A DNA stretch of 64,000 nt, taken from the NCBI RefSeq assembly GCF_029714425.1, contig NZ_CP121668.1:1633501-1697500 (forward strand), read 5' to 3'. The notes under the pieces are model-generated. The model had not been told where the DNA came from and ran no database searches. It saw nothing but the letters and a program-made list of their open reading frames with translations. This DNA comes from Bradyrhizobium sp. CB2312 (lineage in GTDB: Bacteria; Pseudomonadota; Alphaproteobacteria; Rhizobiales; Xanthobacteraceae). Both the position numbers and the translations under genes were made by a program. Shown one piece after another: positions 53,642-62,549 of this stretch. The first letter of the stretch is position 1. The number at the start of each line of letters is the position of its first letter.

Positions 53642-53656
53642 TTAGCAAAGGGTTAA
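53642..53656 (-). promoter_or_regulatory. Candidate CtrA-binding site upstream of flhA
   Basis: On the minus strand TTAA-CCCTTTG-CTAA, one mismatch from TTAA-N7-TTAA, about 170 bases before the flhA start. Confidence 0.35.
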
Positions 53657-53715
53657 CGAAGGGTGCGGCAGGAGGTCTGGGCAGGGGAATTCGGGGGCTG
53701 CGGGCACGGAAGAAG

Positions 53716-53806
53716 TCGTCATGCCCGGGCTTGTCCCGGGCATCCACGTTCTTTGTGCCGCGTGGAAAGGGGTGGATGGCCGGGACGAACTCGGCCATGA
53801 CGTCGT
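53716..53806. repeat. Palindromic repeat (GTCATGCCCGGGCTTGTCCCGGGCATCC family)
   Basis: CATGCCCGGGCTTGTCCCGG and a mirrored CCGGGACGAACTCGGCCATG arm surround GTGCCGCGTGG; a common alphaproteobacterial palindromic unit. It separates the copper operon from flhA. Confidence 0.75.
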
Positions 53807-53848
53807 GGAGGTGTCTGGTGCTCAAGTCGGCGGCGAGGAAGCCGCCGC

Positions 53849-54142
53849 CTACTTCGCCTTCTCCATCTTCGTCACCGTGTACCCGGCCGGCGCCTCCTCG
53901 GCCTCGAAGGTCACCTTGTCGCCGACCTTCACCTGCTTCAGCAAAGCGGGGTCCTTGACGCGGTAGACCATGGTCATGGGCTCCTCCATGCCGAGGTTCT
54001 TCGCCGGGCCGTGCTTGAGCGTGATCTTGCCGGCGCCTTCGTCGATCTTCTTGACCTCGCCGCTGATCGAGGCGGCGAAGGCTCCGGTGGCAAGGCTCGC
54101 CGTCAGCGCCAGTGCTGCCGCGATGCGGATGATGCGGTTCAT
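53849..54142 (-). CDS. CusF-like periplasmic copper-binding protein
   Basis: 97 residues from ATG 54142, with a GGAG site that overlaps an upstream ATG at 54154. Signal peptide 1-23. Mature part ISGEVKKIDEGAGKITLKHG ... GMEEPMTMVYRVKD is the CusF fold; His in KHG and Met residues in EEPMTM are the usual Cu(I)/Ag(I) ligands. The aromatic (Trp) ligand of E. coli CusF is not seen. Last gene of the copper operon. Confidence 0.85.
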   Translation of the reverse strand: MNRIIRIAAALALTASLATGAFAASISGEVKKIDEGAGKITLKHGPAKNLGMEEPMTMVYRVKDPALLKQVKVGDKVTFEAEEAPAGYTVTKMEKAK

Positions 54143-54153
54143 GGGAGTCTCCA

Positions 54154-54609
54154 TCAGTTTACGGTGACGTGGCCGACCATGCCGTAGTCGCGATGGCCGG
54201 GGATCAGGCAGGAAAACTCGAACGTGCCAGCCTTGGTGAACTTCCAGAGGATCTCGGCAGTCTTGCTCGGCGCGAGCCGCACGCCGTTGGGATCGTCGTG
54301 CTCCATGTGCGGATGCTTCTTCATCACCTCCGCATGCGCGAGATTCTCCTTGGGTGTCGCGAGCAGGAACTCATGATCCTCCTTGCCGACATTGCGCAGC
54401 ACGAAGCGGATCTGCTCGCCGCGTTTGACCTCGACCTTGGCGGGCGCGTAGTCCATCTCGTTCATCAGGATCTCGATGATACGCGCGGGCTTCTTGGGAT
54501 CGCCCGGCTCGCCGGCCGAAAAGGTCCCGTGATCGTGCTGGTCGTGGGCAAAGGCCGGTGCGATTGAAAGCGCAGCCAGCGCGAATCCGAGTTTGATCGT
54601 CGTCTTCAT
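54154..54609 (-). CDS. Cupredoxin-domain periplasmic protein
   Basis: 151 residues from ATG 54609 (GGAG 5 bases upstream; ATG 54633 is an alternative). Signal peptide 1-22. Blue-copper ligands: His in GKEDHEFLL and C-x4-H-x4-M in FSCLIPGHRDYGM. Two His-rich stretches (DQHDHG, KKHPHMEHDD) could add copper sites. It could shuttle electrons or Cu between MCO and CusF-type proteins. Confidence 0.85.
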   Translation of the reverse strand: MKTTIKLGFALAALSIAPAFAHDQHDHGTFSAGEPGDPKKPARIIEILMNEMDYAPAKVEVKRGEQIRFVLRNVGKEDHEFLLATPKENLAHAEVMKKHPHMEHDDPNGVRLAPSKTAEILWKFTKAGTFEFSCLIPGHRDYGMVGHVTVN

Positions 54610-54641
54610 CTTCTTCTCCAGTTGGTGGTTCATCGAAACGC

Positions 54642-55979
54642 TCACATCTTCATGTGCTTCATCGGCGGGGTGCCGCCTTGCTGCCGCGCCGGCTCTGCGG
54701 CCGGTGGGGTGACTTCGTAGGCGACGGTGCCTTGCGGGAATTTGTAGGGGCCGGGATCGCGATAATCGTCGCGCGCGAGGTCTTCGCGGATCTTCATCAC
54801 CGTGAACATGCCGCCCATCTCGATCGGCCCGAACTGGCCGGTGCCGGTCATCATCGGCAGCGTGTTGTCTGGCGCGGGCATCTCCATGTTGCCCATCGCC
54901 ATGCCGGTCGAGCCCATGGCCATGCTGTCGGGCGCGAGCTTGCCGACGGCCTTGGCAAGATCCTTGCGCGACACGCCGATGAGCGTGCGCACCTCGTGTC
55001 CCATTGCGTTCATGGTGTGGTGCGACTTGTGGCAGTGGAACGCCCAGTCGCCGGGATTGTCGGCGAGCACGTCGAATACCCGTACCGCGCCGACGGGAAC
55101 GTCGGTGGTGGTTTCGGGAATCTGCGCGCTCTCCGGAATCCAGCCGCCGTCGGTGCAGGTCACCGCGAAGCTGTGGCCGTGCAGGTGGATCGGATGGTTG
55201 GTCATGCTGAGATTGCCGATGCGCACGCGCACCTTGTCGCCGAGCCGCACCGGCAGCGGATCGATTCCCGGAAACACCCGCGAATTCCAGGTCCACATGT
55301 TGAAGTCAGTCATCTCGTTGACCTGCGGCAGATAGCTGCCGGGATCGACGCGATAGGTGCTCATCACGAAGACATAGTCGCGGTCGACGGGCCGGAAATT
55401 CGGGTCGCGCGGATGCACGACGACCATGCCCATCATGCCCATCGCCATCTGCACCATCTCGTCGGAATGCGGGTGGTACATGAAGGTCCCGCTCTTCTTC
55501 ATCTCGAACTCGTAGACGAAGGTCTTGCCCGGATCGATGTGCGGCTGGTTCAGGCCGCCAACGCCGTCCATGCCGCTTGGCACGATCATGCCGTGCCAGT
55601 GCACGGTGGTGTATTCAGGCAGGCGGTTGGTGACGAAGATGCGGACCTTGTCGCCCTCGACCGCCTCGATGGTCGGGCCCGGCGACTGGCCGTTATAGCC
55701 CCACAAATTCACCTTCATGCCTTCGGCGAACTCGCGCACCACGGGCTCGGCGACGAGATGGAATTCCTTCCAGTCGCCGTTCATGCGGAACGGCAGCGAC
55801 CAGCCGTTCAGCGTGACCACGGGGCGATAATCGGGTCCGCTGATGGGGTGCAGCGGCGGCTGCATCACCACCTTGTCCATGTGCGGGGCTTCCGGAATCG
55901 AGGCCGCCTGCACGCGGCCGCTGACGACGGATGCGCTGGCGAGCGCGGCAGTGCCTAAAAATCCTCGGCGGGAAAACAT
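54642..55979 (-). CDS. Multicopper oxidase (CopA/CueO-like), Tat-exported
   Basis: 445 residues from ATG 55979 (GGAGG upstream). Tat signal (FSRRGFLGTAALASASVVSG). Copper motifs in order: TVHWHGMIV, YHPHSDEM, HPIHLHGHSF and AFHCHKSHHTMNAMGHEV, which supply the T1, T2 and T3 ligands. A Met-rich segment (SMAMGSTGMAMGNMEM, MMTGTG) near the C-terminus recalls the Cu-binding regions of CueO/CopA. Oxidises Cu(I) in the periplasm for copper tolerance. Confidence 0.9.
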   Translation of the reverse strand: MFSRRGFLGTAALASASVVSGRVQAASIPEAPHMDKVVMQPPLHPISGPDYRPVVTLNGWSLPFRMNGDWKEFHLVAEPVVREFAEGMKVNLWGYNGQSPGPTIEAVEGDKVRIFVTNRLPEYTTVHWHGMIVPSGMDGVGGLNQPHIDPGKTFVYEFEMKKSGTFMYHPHSDEMVQMAMGMMGMVVVHPRDPNFRPVDRDYVFVMSTYRVDPGSYLPQVNEMTDFNMWTWNSRVFPGIDPLPVRLGDKVRVRIGNLSMTNHPIHLHGHSFAVTCTDGGWIPESAQIPETTTDVPVGAVRVFDVLADNPGDWAFHCHKSHHTMNAMGHEVRTLIGVSRKDLAKAVGKLAPDSMAMGSTGMAMGNMEMPAPDNTLPMMTGTGQFGPIEMGGMFTVMKIREDLARDDYRDPGPYKFPQGTVAYEVTPPAAEPARQQGGTPPMKHMKM

Positions 55980-55992
55980 GATGGCCTCCGTC

Positions 55993-57417
55993 TCAGTGGT
56001 CGCCATCGGCAGACGCTGCCGCAGCGATGGTGGTTGAAGGGTCGCTGCCGGAAGTCGGCGAGCCGCCGCCATTGACGGCGGTCTGCAAGTCGGCCTGCGC
56101 GAGGAAGAATCTTTGTCTGGCATCGATCGCGCCGCGCAGCGACGCCAGGCGCTGCCGCGCCTCGGTCAGCAGTGCAAAGATGTCGACCTGCATGCTGGAG
56201 AAACGCAGCTGCATCTCCTCGGTGATGATCTTGCGCAGCGGAACGATCTCACGCTGGAAATGGCTGGCTATGTCGTACGTGGACCGATAGGTGCGATAAG
56301 CATCGCGCGCCTCCGAGCGAACGTTCACGGCACGCTCGGTCAGGCGGTTGAAGGCGAGATTGTAGGTCTCCGCCGCCTGCCGCACGCGGACCTCGCCGCC
56401 GTCGAAGATCGGAATCTGGAACTGCACGTCGAAGCCGCGTTCGCGGAACGGCGGCCCTTCCGGATCCTGGGTGCGGCGGGAGATGCCGGCGAGATCAAGC
56501 AGCGTCACGAAGCGCGTCGCCTCGGTGAGGTTCAGCGCTTTTGCCAGCGCCGTCAGTTCCAGCCGCGCGATCTGCAGGTCGATGCGATGGGCGACCGCGT
56601 CGGCCTCGATCGAGGGCAGGGCTTGCGGCCGGCCCGGCAAGGGCGGCAACTGATTGGGCAGACGGAAGTCGAGGCCGTCGTCCCACAGTCCCATCAGGCG
56701 CGCGAGTCTTTCGCGCGTGCTCGTCGCGGCCTGCCGCGCTGTGGCAAGGTCGGCGGTGGTCTCGGCGTAGAACACCTGTTCGCGGGCCTGGTCGAGCTTG
56801 TTGATCGAGCCGGTCTCGCCGAGCTTCACGGCGAGCTGGGCGGTCGATTCGGCCGTGGCCTTCGCGTCCGTCAGCAGCACCACCAGCTCGTTGCAGGTGA
56901 CCGCGCGGACATAGGCGCGGCGCACGTCGGCCGCGAGCCGCAACGTCGCCAGCGCCGCGCGCAATTGAGCCTGACGGAAGCGGTCGCGGGCGATCTCGGA
57001 GCGGAACGGCAGTGTTGCGAGGGCGAGGATGTCGCCGACGACCTGGCGCTCGATCTCGTTTGCGCCATTGCCCGAGATCCGCGAGATCGAGAACACGGGG
57101 TTGGGTGGCAGGCTCTGCTCGACCTGTTCGGTTTCGGCCAGCGCCAGCTCGTTGTAAGCGGCTTGCAGCCCCTTGTTGTTGAGCAGCGCGATCTGCACGG
57201 CGGTCTCGACGGTCAGCGTGCGCGCCAGCAACCGGCGGACGGTCGCGTCGACGGCCTCGGCGCCTTCGGCCGATCGGACGAAGGCGACGTCCTTCTTGAT
57301 GGTCTGGCTGGTGAGGTCGGAGACCATCGTCATGCCGCCGTCCGGTGAGAATGCCATGCAGCCGGAGAGTCCGAACGCGGTGAGCATGAGCAGGCCCCGC
57401 GCAAGATGATGTGCCAT
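55993..57417 (-). CDS. TolC-family outer membrane lipoprotein (CusC-like)
   Basis: 474 residues. Lipobox LSGC in the first 21 residues (acylated Cys about 20), then the two helical TolC repeats (LLNNKGLQAAYNELALAETE, LRAALATLRLAADVRRAYVR, YNLAFNRLTERAVNVRSEAR). No RND pump or membrane-fusion gene occurs in the window, so it either works with a pump encoded elsewhere or exports on its own. 13 bases before the multicopper oxidase gene. Confidence 0.88.
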   Translation of the reverse strand: MAHHLARGLLMLTAFGLSGCMAFSPDGGMTMVSDLTSQTIKKDVAFVRSAEGAEAVDATVRRLLARTLTVETAVQIALLNNKGLQAAYNELALAETEQVEQSLPPNPVFSISRISGNGANEIERQVVGDILALATLPFRSEIARDRFRQAQLRAALATLRLAADVRRAYVRAVTCNELVVLLTDAKATAESTAQLAVKLGETGSINKLDQAREQVFYAETTADLATARQAATSTRERLARLMGLWDDGLDFRLPNQLPPLPGRPQALPSIEADAVAHRIDLQIARLELTALAKALNLTEATRFVTLLDLAGISRRTQDPEGPPFRERGFDVQFQIPIFDGGEVRVRQAAETYNLAFNRLTERAVNVRSEARDAYRTYRSTYDIASHFQREIVPLRKIITEEMQLRFSSMQVDIFALLTEARQRLASLRGAIDARQRFFLAQADLQTAVNGGGSPTSGSDPSTTIAAAASADGDH

Positions 57418-57426
57418 GTCGCGCTC

Positions 57427-57711
57427 CTACCGGTCTTGCTTCGGCTGCGGCGCGACGGCGTCGTTGCGGTCGCGCCATGGTGCCGGGGTCGCGGGCCGCA
57501 GGCTGGTGTAGGGCGCGATGGTCGAGCGATAGCCGACGCGTGCCACCTTCGCCGCCGGATCGGCGGGATTCGCGCTCGCAATTTGCGTGGTTGCCGGCAT
57601 GCAGCCGGACAGCGCCAATGCAGCCAAGGCCAGCAGCGGCCAATTGAATAGAAAGCGTCCTCGACGCGCCGCAGATGCGGCGGCGGACTTCGCCCCGGAA
57701 AGCGTAAGCAT
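57427..57711 (-). CDS. Small lipoprotein of the copper operon
   Basis: 94 residues. Basic N-terminus, hydrophobic core (FLFNWPLLALAALALSGC) and a lipobox ending LSGC. The rest (TTQIASANPADPAAKVARVG, APWRDRNDAV) has no recognised domain. Follows the His-rich gene and ends 9 bases before the TolC-family gene. Confidence 0.7.
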   Translation of the reverse strand: MLTLSGAKSAAASAARRGRFLFNWPLLALAALALSGCMPATTQIASANPADPAAKVARVGYRSTIAPYTSLRPATPAPWRDRNDAVAPQPKQDR

Positions 57712-57790
57712 GAATCATCCCTGATCTGTCTGGAGACCACAGGTCCGCGCGCGCGGATGCACGCTCGGCCTGACGTCGTCGCGTGTCAGA

Positions 57791-58234
57791 TCAGGCGATG
57801 GGAGGGCGGTAGCGCTGAGGCGGCGCCGTGCTGTGCAGGCTGGCCACGATCTCGGGCGCGCAGGCGGAGACGGGCTGAAGCGGCTTTGCGACGCTGGGCA
57901 GATCGGCCGGCAGCGCGCTCACGCACATCATCGCGCAGCACGGGCCAGCCTTGCCCTTGCCGTCATGATGATGCGACGCGGGTGCGTCCTGTGCGGCGGT
58001 CTGGTGATGCGCGTGCGATCCTGCGCGGTCATGAGACACGTCGCCGTGCACATGATTCGCGGCCATCTGGTGATGTGCCGGAACGAGGTCGGCAAGACGC
58101 GCGTCGTCGAGGCATGGCGCTGGACCACTGCCCCAGGCAAGGGCGGCTGCCGGCGCGAGCACGCAGAACAGGTAGGCGAGAGCAATGAGGCGCCCCACCC
58201 TGATCCGCATCGATCGTGTCAATCGCAACAACAT
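57791..58234 (-). CDS. His-rich exported protein, first gene of the copper operon
   Basis: 147 residues from ATG 58234 (an ATG at 58210 is possible). Hydrophobic N-terminus (IALAYLFCVLAPAAALAWG), then a His-dense stretch (VPAHHQMAANHVHGDVSHDR, SHAHHQT, SHHHDGKGK) and a cysteine group PCCAMMC near residue 105. It should bind Cu or Zn in the periplasm. I know no family name; DUF2946-type proteins have a similar look and context. Confidence 0.7.
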   Translation of the reverse strand: MLLRLTRSMRIRVGRLIALAYLFCVLAPAAALAWGSGPAPCLDDARLADLVPAHHQMAANHVHGDVSHDRAGSHAHHQTAAQDAPASHHHDGKGKAGPCCAMMCVSALPADLPSVAKPLQPVSACAPEIVASLHSTAPPQRYRPPIA

Positions 58235-58263
58235 TCCGCCGACATGCTCTTCGCGCGGCAATG

Positions 58264-58282
58264 TTGCACACGCAGATTGCAA
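58264..58282. promoter_or_regulatory. Dyad TTGCA-N9-TGCAA between copper operon and MFS gene
   Basis: A 5-bp perfect dyad with a 9-base spacer, located 30 bases upstream of the His-rich gene and 100 upstream of the MFS gene. Size suits a homodimeric regulator of either gene; it does not match a CueR or CsoR box. Confidence 0.35.
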
Positions 58283-58384
58283 ACTAATGGCAAAGCGCGG
58301 TTTCGCCAAGCTCCTTCTTACCGCAGTGCACCGCGCATGCCCATTATCGCGGCACGATGCTTGACCGCGAGGCGATCCGCGAAC

Positions 58385-59650
58385 ATGGTCCGCGCCGTGC
58401 ACGCGCCAAATCATCCAGAACAAAGACCGGCTTCCTTCACTCCTGATTCCCGTCAGGCATGGGTGCGACTGCTGCTCGCGCTGCTGATCGGCTCGATCGG
58501 GGGCGTCGGCATGTGGGCGATCGTGGTGATGATTCCCGCCGTGCAGGCCGAGTTCGCCGCCACGCGCGGCGCGGTGTCGCTGGCCTTCACGCTGATGATG
58601 TTCGGTTTCGGGCTCGGCGGCGTGATCGCGGGCAAGATCACCGACAGGTTCGGCATCGTGCCGGCGATGGCGATCAGCATCGCCTTTCTTGGCGTCGCCA
58701 ATACGCTGGCGGGGTTGTCGACCCAGCTCTGGCAGTTCGTGGCGGCCTATTTTCTGATCGGGCTCGGCACGTCCGCGACCTTCGCGCCGCTGATGGCAGA
58801 GGCTTCGCACTGGTTCGAACGCTATCGCGGCCTGGCCGTGACCATCGTCGCCAGCGGCAATTATGTCGCCGGCACGATGTGGCCGCCGCTCGTCAATTGG
58901 GGCATGCAGACGATCGGCTGGCGTACCACCCATATCGGCATCGGCCTCGTCTGCGTGGGCCTGATGACCATCCTGGTGCTGGTGCTGCGCGCGCAGATGG
59001 GCAATGACACGGTCCATGACCACGCCAAGGCACCTCCGCCACGGGTCGATCTCAAGCTCTCGACCAACACGCTGACAGTGCTGCTCTCGATCGCCAGCAT
59101 CTCCTGCTGCGTCGCCATGGCGATGCCGCAAGTCCATATCGTCGCCTATTGCGGCGACCTCGGCTACGGCGTGGCGCGCGCCGCCGAGATGCTGTCGCTG
59201 ATGATGGCCTGCGGCATCATCAGTCGGATCGGCTCTGGCTATCTCGCCGACAAGATCGGCGGCATCCGCACGCTGCTGGTGGGATCGCTGACGCAAGGGT
59301 TTGCGCTGGTGTTCTACCTGTTCTTCGACAGCCTCGCCTCGCTCTACATCATCTCGGCGATGTTCGGCCTGTTCCAGGGCGGCATCGTGCCGAGCTACGC
59401 CATCATTGTGCGCGAGGCGATGCCGGCGAGCGAAGCCGCAACCCGCGTCGGCATCGTGATCTTCGCCTCGGTTTTCGGCATGTCCTTCGGCGGCTGGGTG
59501 TCGGGCGTCATCTTCGATGCCACCGGCTCCTACGGCGCGGCCTTCGCCAACGGCGTCGCCTGGAACGCGCTCAACATCGGCATCGTCGTGCTGCTGCTGA
59601 TCCGTTCGCGGATGGGCTCGGTCAGGGCCGGTCCGGGCTTGGCCACTTAG
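58385..59650 (+). CDS. MFS transporter (12 TM)
   Basis: 421 residues from ATG 58385; ATG 58337 is an alternative. Twelve hydrophobic segments, with motif-A-like loops GVIAGKITDRFGIVPAM after TM2 and SGYLADKIGGIRTLL in the second half; a cytoplasmic insert (HDHAKAPPPRVDLK) between TM6 and TM7. Similar in plan to the oxalate/formate antiporter and monocarboxylate-type MFS families. Divergent from the copper operon; overlaps the DUF4864 gene by 4 bases at its end. Confidence 0.85.
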   Translation: MVRAVHAPNHPEQRPASFTPDSRQAWVRLLLALLIGSIGGVGMWAIVVMIPAVQAEFAATRGAVSLAFTLMMFGFGLGGVIAGKITDRFGIVPAMAISIAFLGVANTLAGLSTQLWQFVAAYFLIGLGTSATFAPLMAEASHWFERYRGLAVTIVASGNYVAGTMWPPLVNWGMQTIGWRTTHIGIGLVCVGLMTILVLVLRAQMGNDTVHDHAKAPPPRVDLKLSTNTLTVLLSIASISCCVAMAMPQVHIVAYCGDLGYGVARAAEMLSLMMACGIISRIGSGYLADKIGGIRTLLVGSLTQGFALVFYLFFDSLASLYIISAMFGLFQGGIVPSYAIIVREAMPASEAATRVGIVIFASVFGMSFGGWVSGVIFDATGSYGAAFANGVAWNALNIGIVVLLLIRSRMGSVRAGPGLAT

Positions 59651-60054
59651 ACCGCCTGTCCCGCCTTCAGCAGCGAGCAGCCGGTGATCTTGTAGCTGCC
59701 GTCGGCCTGCTGCTCGAGCGTGTACAGTGCCTCCCAGGCTTCGCCATTGGCGTCGACGATGTGGACGTGCTGGGCGATCCAGTTGCCTTCGCTCTTGCTC
59801 TCGCCGAACTCAAAGCTCTTGTGCCGGTAGACCGGCGCGTAGCCGTTCTGCACCATGGACATGAAGATGTCGGGGGCGGGGAAGATCTCCTTGATCGCCG
59901 GTGCAGCGTAGGAATAAGCCGCGGCCGCATCGTTGCGGCCGAACGCCTGCTCCTGGGCGCGGATGACGCTCTGTGCCGCCGCGACATCGTCGGCACGTGC
60001 TGAGATCGGGCTGAACGCGATACTGAGAGCGACGAGCAAGGCGGCGATGCGCAT
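59647..60054 (-). CDS. DUF4864 secreted protein
   Basis: 135 residues. Signal peptide 1-21. DUF4864-like core: SVIRAQEQAFGRNDAAAAYSYAAP, MSMVQNGYAPVYRHKSFEFGE, HIVDANGEAWEALYTLEQQAD, typical of NTF2-like small proteins of unknown function. Convergent with the MFS gene. Confidence 0.85.
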   Translation of the reverse strand: MRIAALLVALSIAFSPISARADDVAAAQSVIRAQEQAFGRNDAAAAYSYAAPAIKEIFPAPDIFMSMVQNGYAPVYRHKSFEFGESKSEGNWIAQHVHIVDANGEAWEALYTLEQQADGSYKITGCSLLKAGQAV

Positions 60055-60119
60055 GACAGGCTCCGCGTTGAAATCCCGGCGGTGCTGATCCTAGCACGAC
60101 CTTTGGAGGTACGGGCTCG

Positions 60120-60758
60120 CTACCGCTTCCGTTTCACCGCCGGCTTCGCGGGCTTCGTGGTGCGCGCCTTGGCCTTGGCGGCCGTCTGCACCCGCAGCCC
60201 GTCCACGAACACGTCGAGCATCCGCAGCACAGAGGATTGCCAGCCGGGCTGGTCGTGCATGTAGCACATGCCGAAGAACGCGCGCAGCAAGTCCTCGGGA
60301 CTGATGTCGGCGCGCATCTCGCCGGCCGCGACTGCGCGGTTGAGCAGCGAACCGATGGCCTTCGTCAGCCGATCGAACGAGAAGGCGTGCAGCTCGGAAC
60401 CGCTTTGGACCGCAAGCGCCAGGGCTGCCACCATGCCCTTCTTGGTGGCGACGAATTCGACACCCGAGCGCAGCCAGCGTTGCAGGGCATCGACCGGATC
60501 CTTGGCATTCTTCAACTGCTCGGCAAGCTCGCTGAGCTGCTCGACCTCTCGTCGGTACACCGCCTCGAACAGATCCTCGCGCGTCGGGAAATGCCGGTAG
60601 AGCGTGCCGATGCCGACGCCGGCGCGTTTCGCCACCGCTTCGAGGCTCGCCTCCGGACCGCCCGCGTTGAACACGACCTTGGCCGCTTCGAGCACGCGCT
60701 CGCGATTGCGCACGGCGTCGGCGCGGGGCTTTCGGGTCTGGTCAGTGTGGTCGTCCAT
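60120..60758 (-). CDS. TetR-family repressor
   Basis: 212 residues from ATG 60758 (a TTG at 60767 is possible). N-terminal HTH (RERVLEAAKVVFNAGG, EAVAKRAGVGIGTLYRHFP), then a helical ligand domain, and a basic Lys/Ala/Pro-rich tail. Divergent from paoA, its likely target. Palindromes in the gap may be its operator. Confidence 0.92.
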   Translation of the reverse strand: MDDHTDQTRKPRADAVRNRERVLEAAKVVFNAGGPEASLEAVAKRAGVGIGTLYRHFPTREDLFEAVYRREVEQLSELAEQLKNAKDPVDALQRWLRSGVEFVATKKGMVAALALAVQSGSELHAFSFDRLTKAIGSLLNRAVAAGEMRADISPEDLLRAFFGMCYMHDQPGWQSSVLRMLDVFVDGLRVQTAAKAKARTTKPAKPAVKRKR

Positions 60759-60872
60759 ATCAGGCAATGTAGATCACGAATTGGTTAGATTGAACCCTTG
60801 GCTGGCTTCATCGCGTTGTATGCGCATGGGCTTTTGACGATTTCCAAATATTTTTGCGCGGCCCTTGTTAAG

Positions 60873-60887
60873 CGGAGGGTGCCTCCG
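60873..60887. promoter_or_regulatory. Palindrome CGGAGG-GTG-CCTCCG, TetR operator candidate
   Basis: Perfect 6-bp arms about a 3-base centre in the TetR-paoA gap (60759-60999). A second dyad CCGGG-TTCCG-CCCGG lies at 60908-60922. TetR operators usually have 15-17 bp, so either fits. Confidence 0.45.
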
Positions 60888-60999
60888 TATCTTCGTTGGG
60901 ATGTTGGCCGGGTTCCGCCCGGTCCACACGATATCGACGGCGGCCACGGCGGTGGCGCGCCGAGCGATGAGCCATGTCCATATCTGATCGGAGCCTTGT

Positions 61000-61493
<494 letters not shown>

Positions 61494-61497
<4 letters not shown>

Positions 61498-62549
61498 AAC
61501 AGTTCGATTATGTCAGGCCGGTCACGATCGCTGAAGCCGTCGCTGCGGCCGCCCAGCCGGGCGCTGTCTATCTTGCCGCCGGCACCAATCTGCTCGATCT
61601 GATGAAGGGCGGCGTCAGCCGTCCGGATCGCCTGGTCGACGTCACGCATCTCGACGGGCTCGATCAAATCGAGACCCTCGCCGACGGATCGTTGCGCATC
61701 GGCGCGCTGGTCAGCAATGCCGATCTCGCGCATGATGCGGAATTCGCGCGGTCGTATCCTGCCGTGGCCGAAGCGCTGCTCTCCGGCGCGTCGGCTCAAT
61801 TGCGCAATGCCGCGACCGTCGGCGGCAATCTGCTGCAACGCACGCGCTGTGCGTATTTCTACGACACCGCCAGCCGCTGCAACAAGCGCGAGGCCGGCTC
61901 TGGCTGCGACGCTCGCGAGGGTGAGAACCGCACCCATGCCGTGCTCGGCTGGAGCGAGAGCTGCATCGCCGCCCATCCGTCCGATTTCTGTGTGCCGCTC
62001 GTCGCGCTCGACGCCGTCGTCGAGATCGAGGGCAGGAGCGGCCGTCGCGAGATCGTGCTCGACGAGCTGCATCGCTTGCCCGGCAATACGCCGGAGCGTG
62101 AATCGGCGCTGGAGCCCGGCGACCTCATCGTCGCGGTTCGCCTGCCGCCGCTCGCCCGCGGCTTTGCCGCGCATGCGCGCTATCTCAAGGTTCGCGAGCG
62201 CACATCCTATGCCTTTGCCGTCGTTTCGGCTGCGGCTGCGTTGCGGATCGAGAACGGCAAGATCGCCGAAGCGCGGCTTGCGCTCGGCGGCGTCGCCGCA
62301 AAGCCCTGGCGTGCCCGCGCGGCGGAGGATGTGCTCAAAAACGTCGCGCCCACGGCCGACGCATTCCAGGAAGCCGCCTGGCGCGCGCTCACCGACGCAA
62401 AGCCATCCGGCGACAACGCCTTCAAGATCGAGCTCGCGCGCCGCATCGTCGTGCGCGCGCTGACCCTCGCCGCCGCCGGTACGCCCGCGCGCATCCCCGC
62501 GCTGCCGGCCTCTCCCTTTGCCTCCACATCCGGAGCCATCCATGCCTGA
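61494..62549 (+). CDS. paoB: Aldehyde oxidoreductase FAD subunit with extra Fe-S insert (PaoB-like)
   Basis: 351 residues; ATG overlaps the paoA stop by 4 bases. FAD motifs AAGTNLLDLMKG and TVGGNLLQ, plus the insert CAYFYDTASRCNKREAGSGC with cysteines that would bind a [4Fe-4S] cluster as in E. coli PaoB, unlike xanthine dehydrogenase. The C-terminal CO_deh_flav_C domain follows (YAFAVVSAAAAL, LALGGVAAKPWRA). Confidence 0.9.

Noticed and set aside
55980..56123. Longer start for the multicopper oxidase upstream of 55979
   Set aside because: It would overlap the end of the TolC-family gene and displace the twin-arginine signal from the N-terminus.
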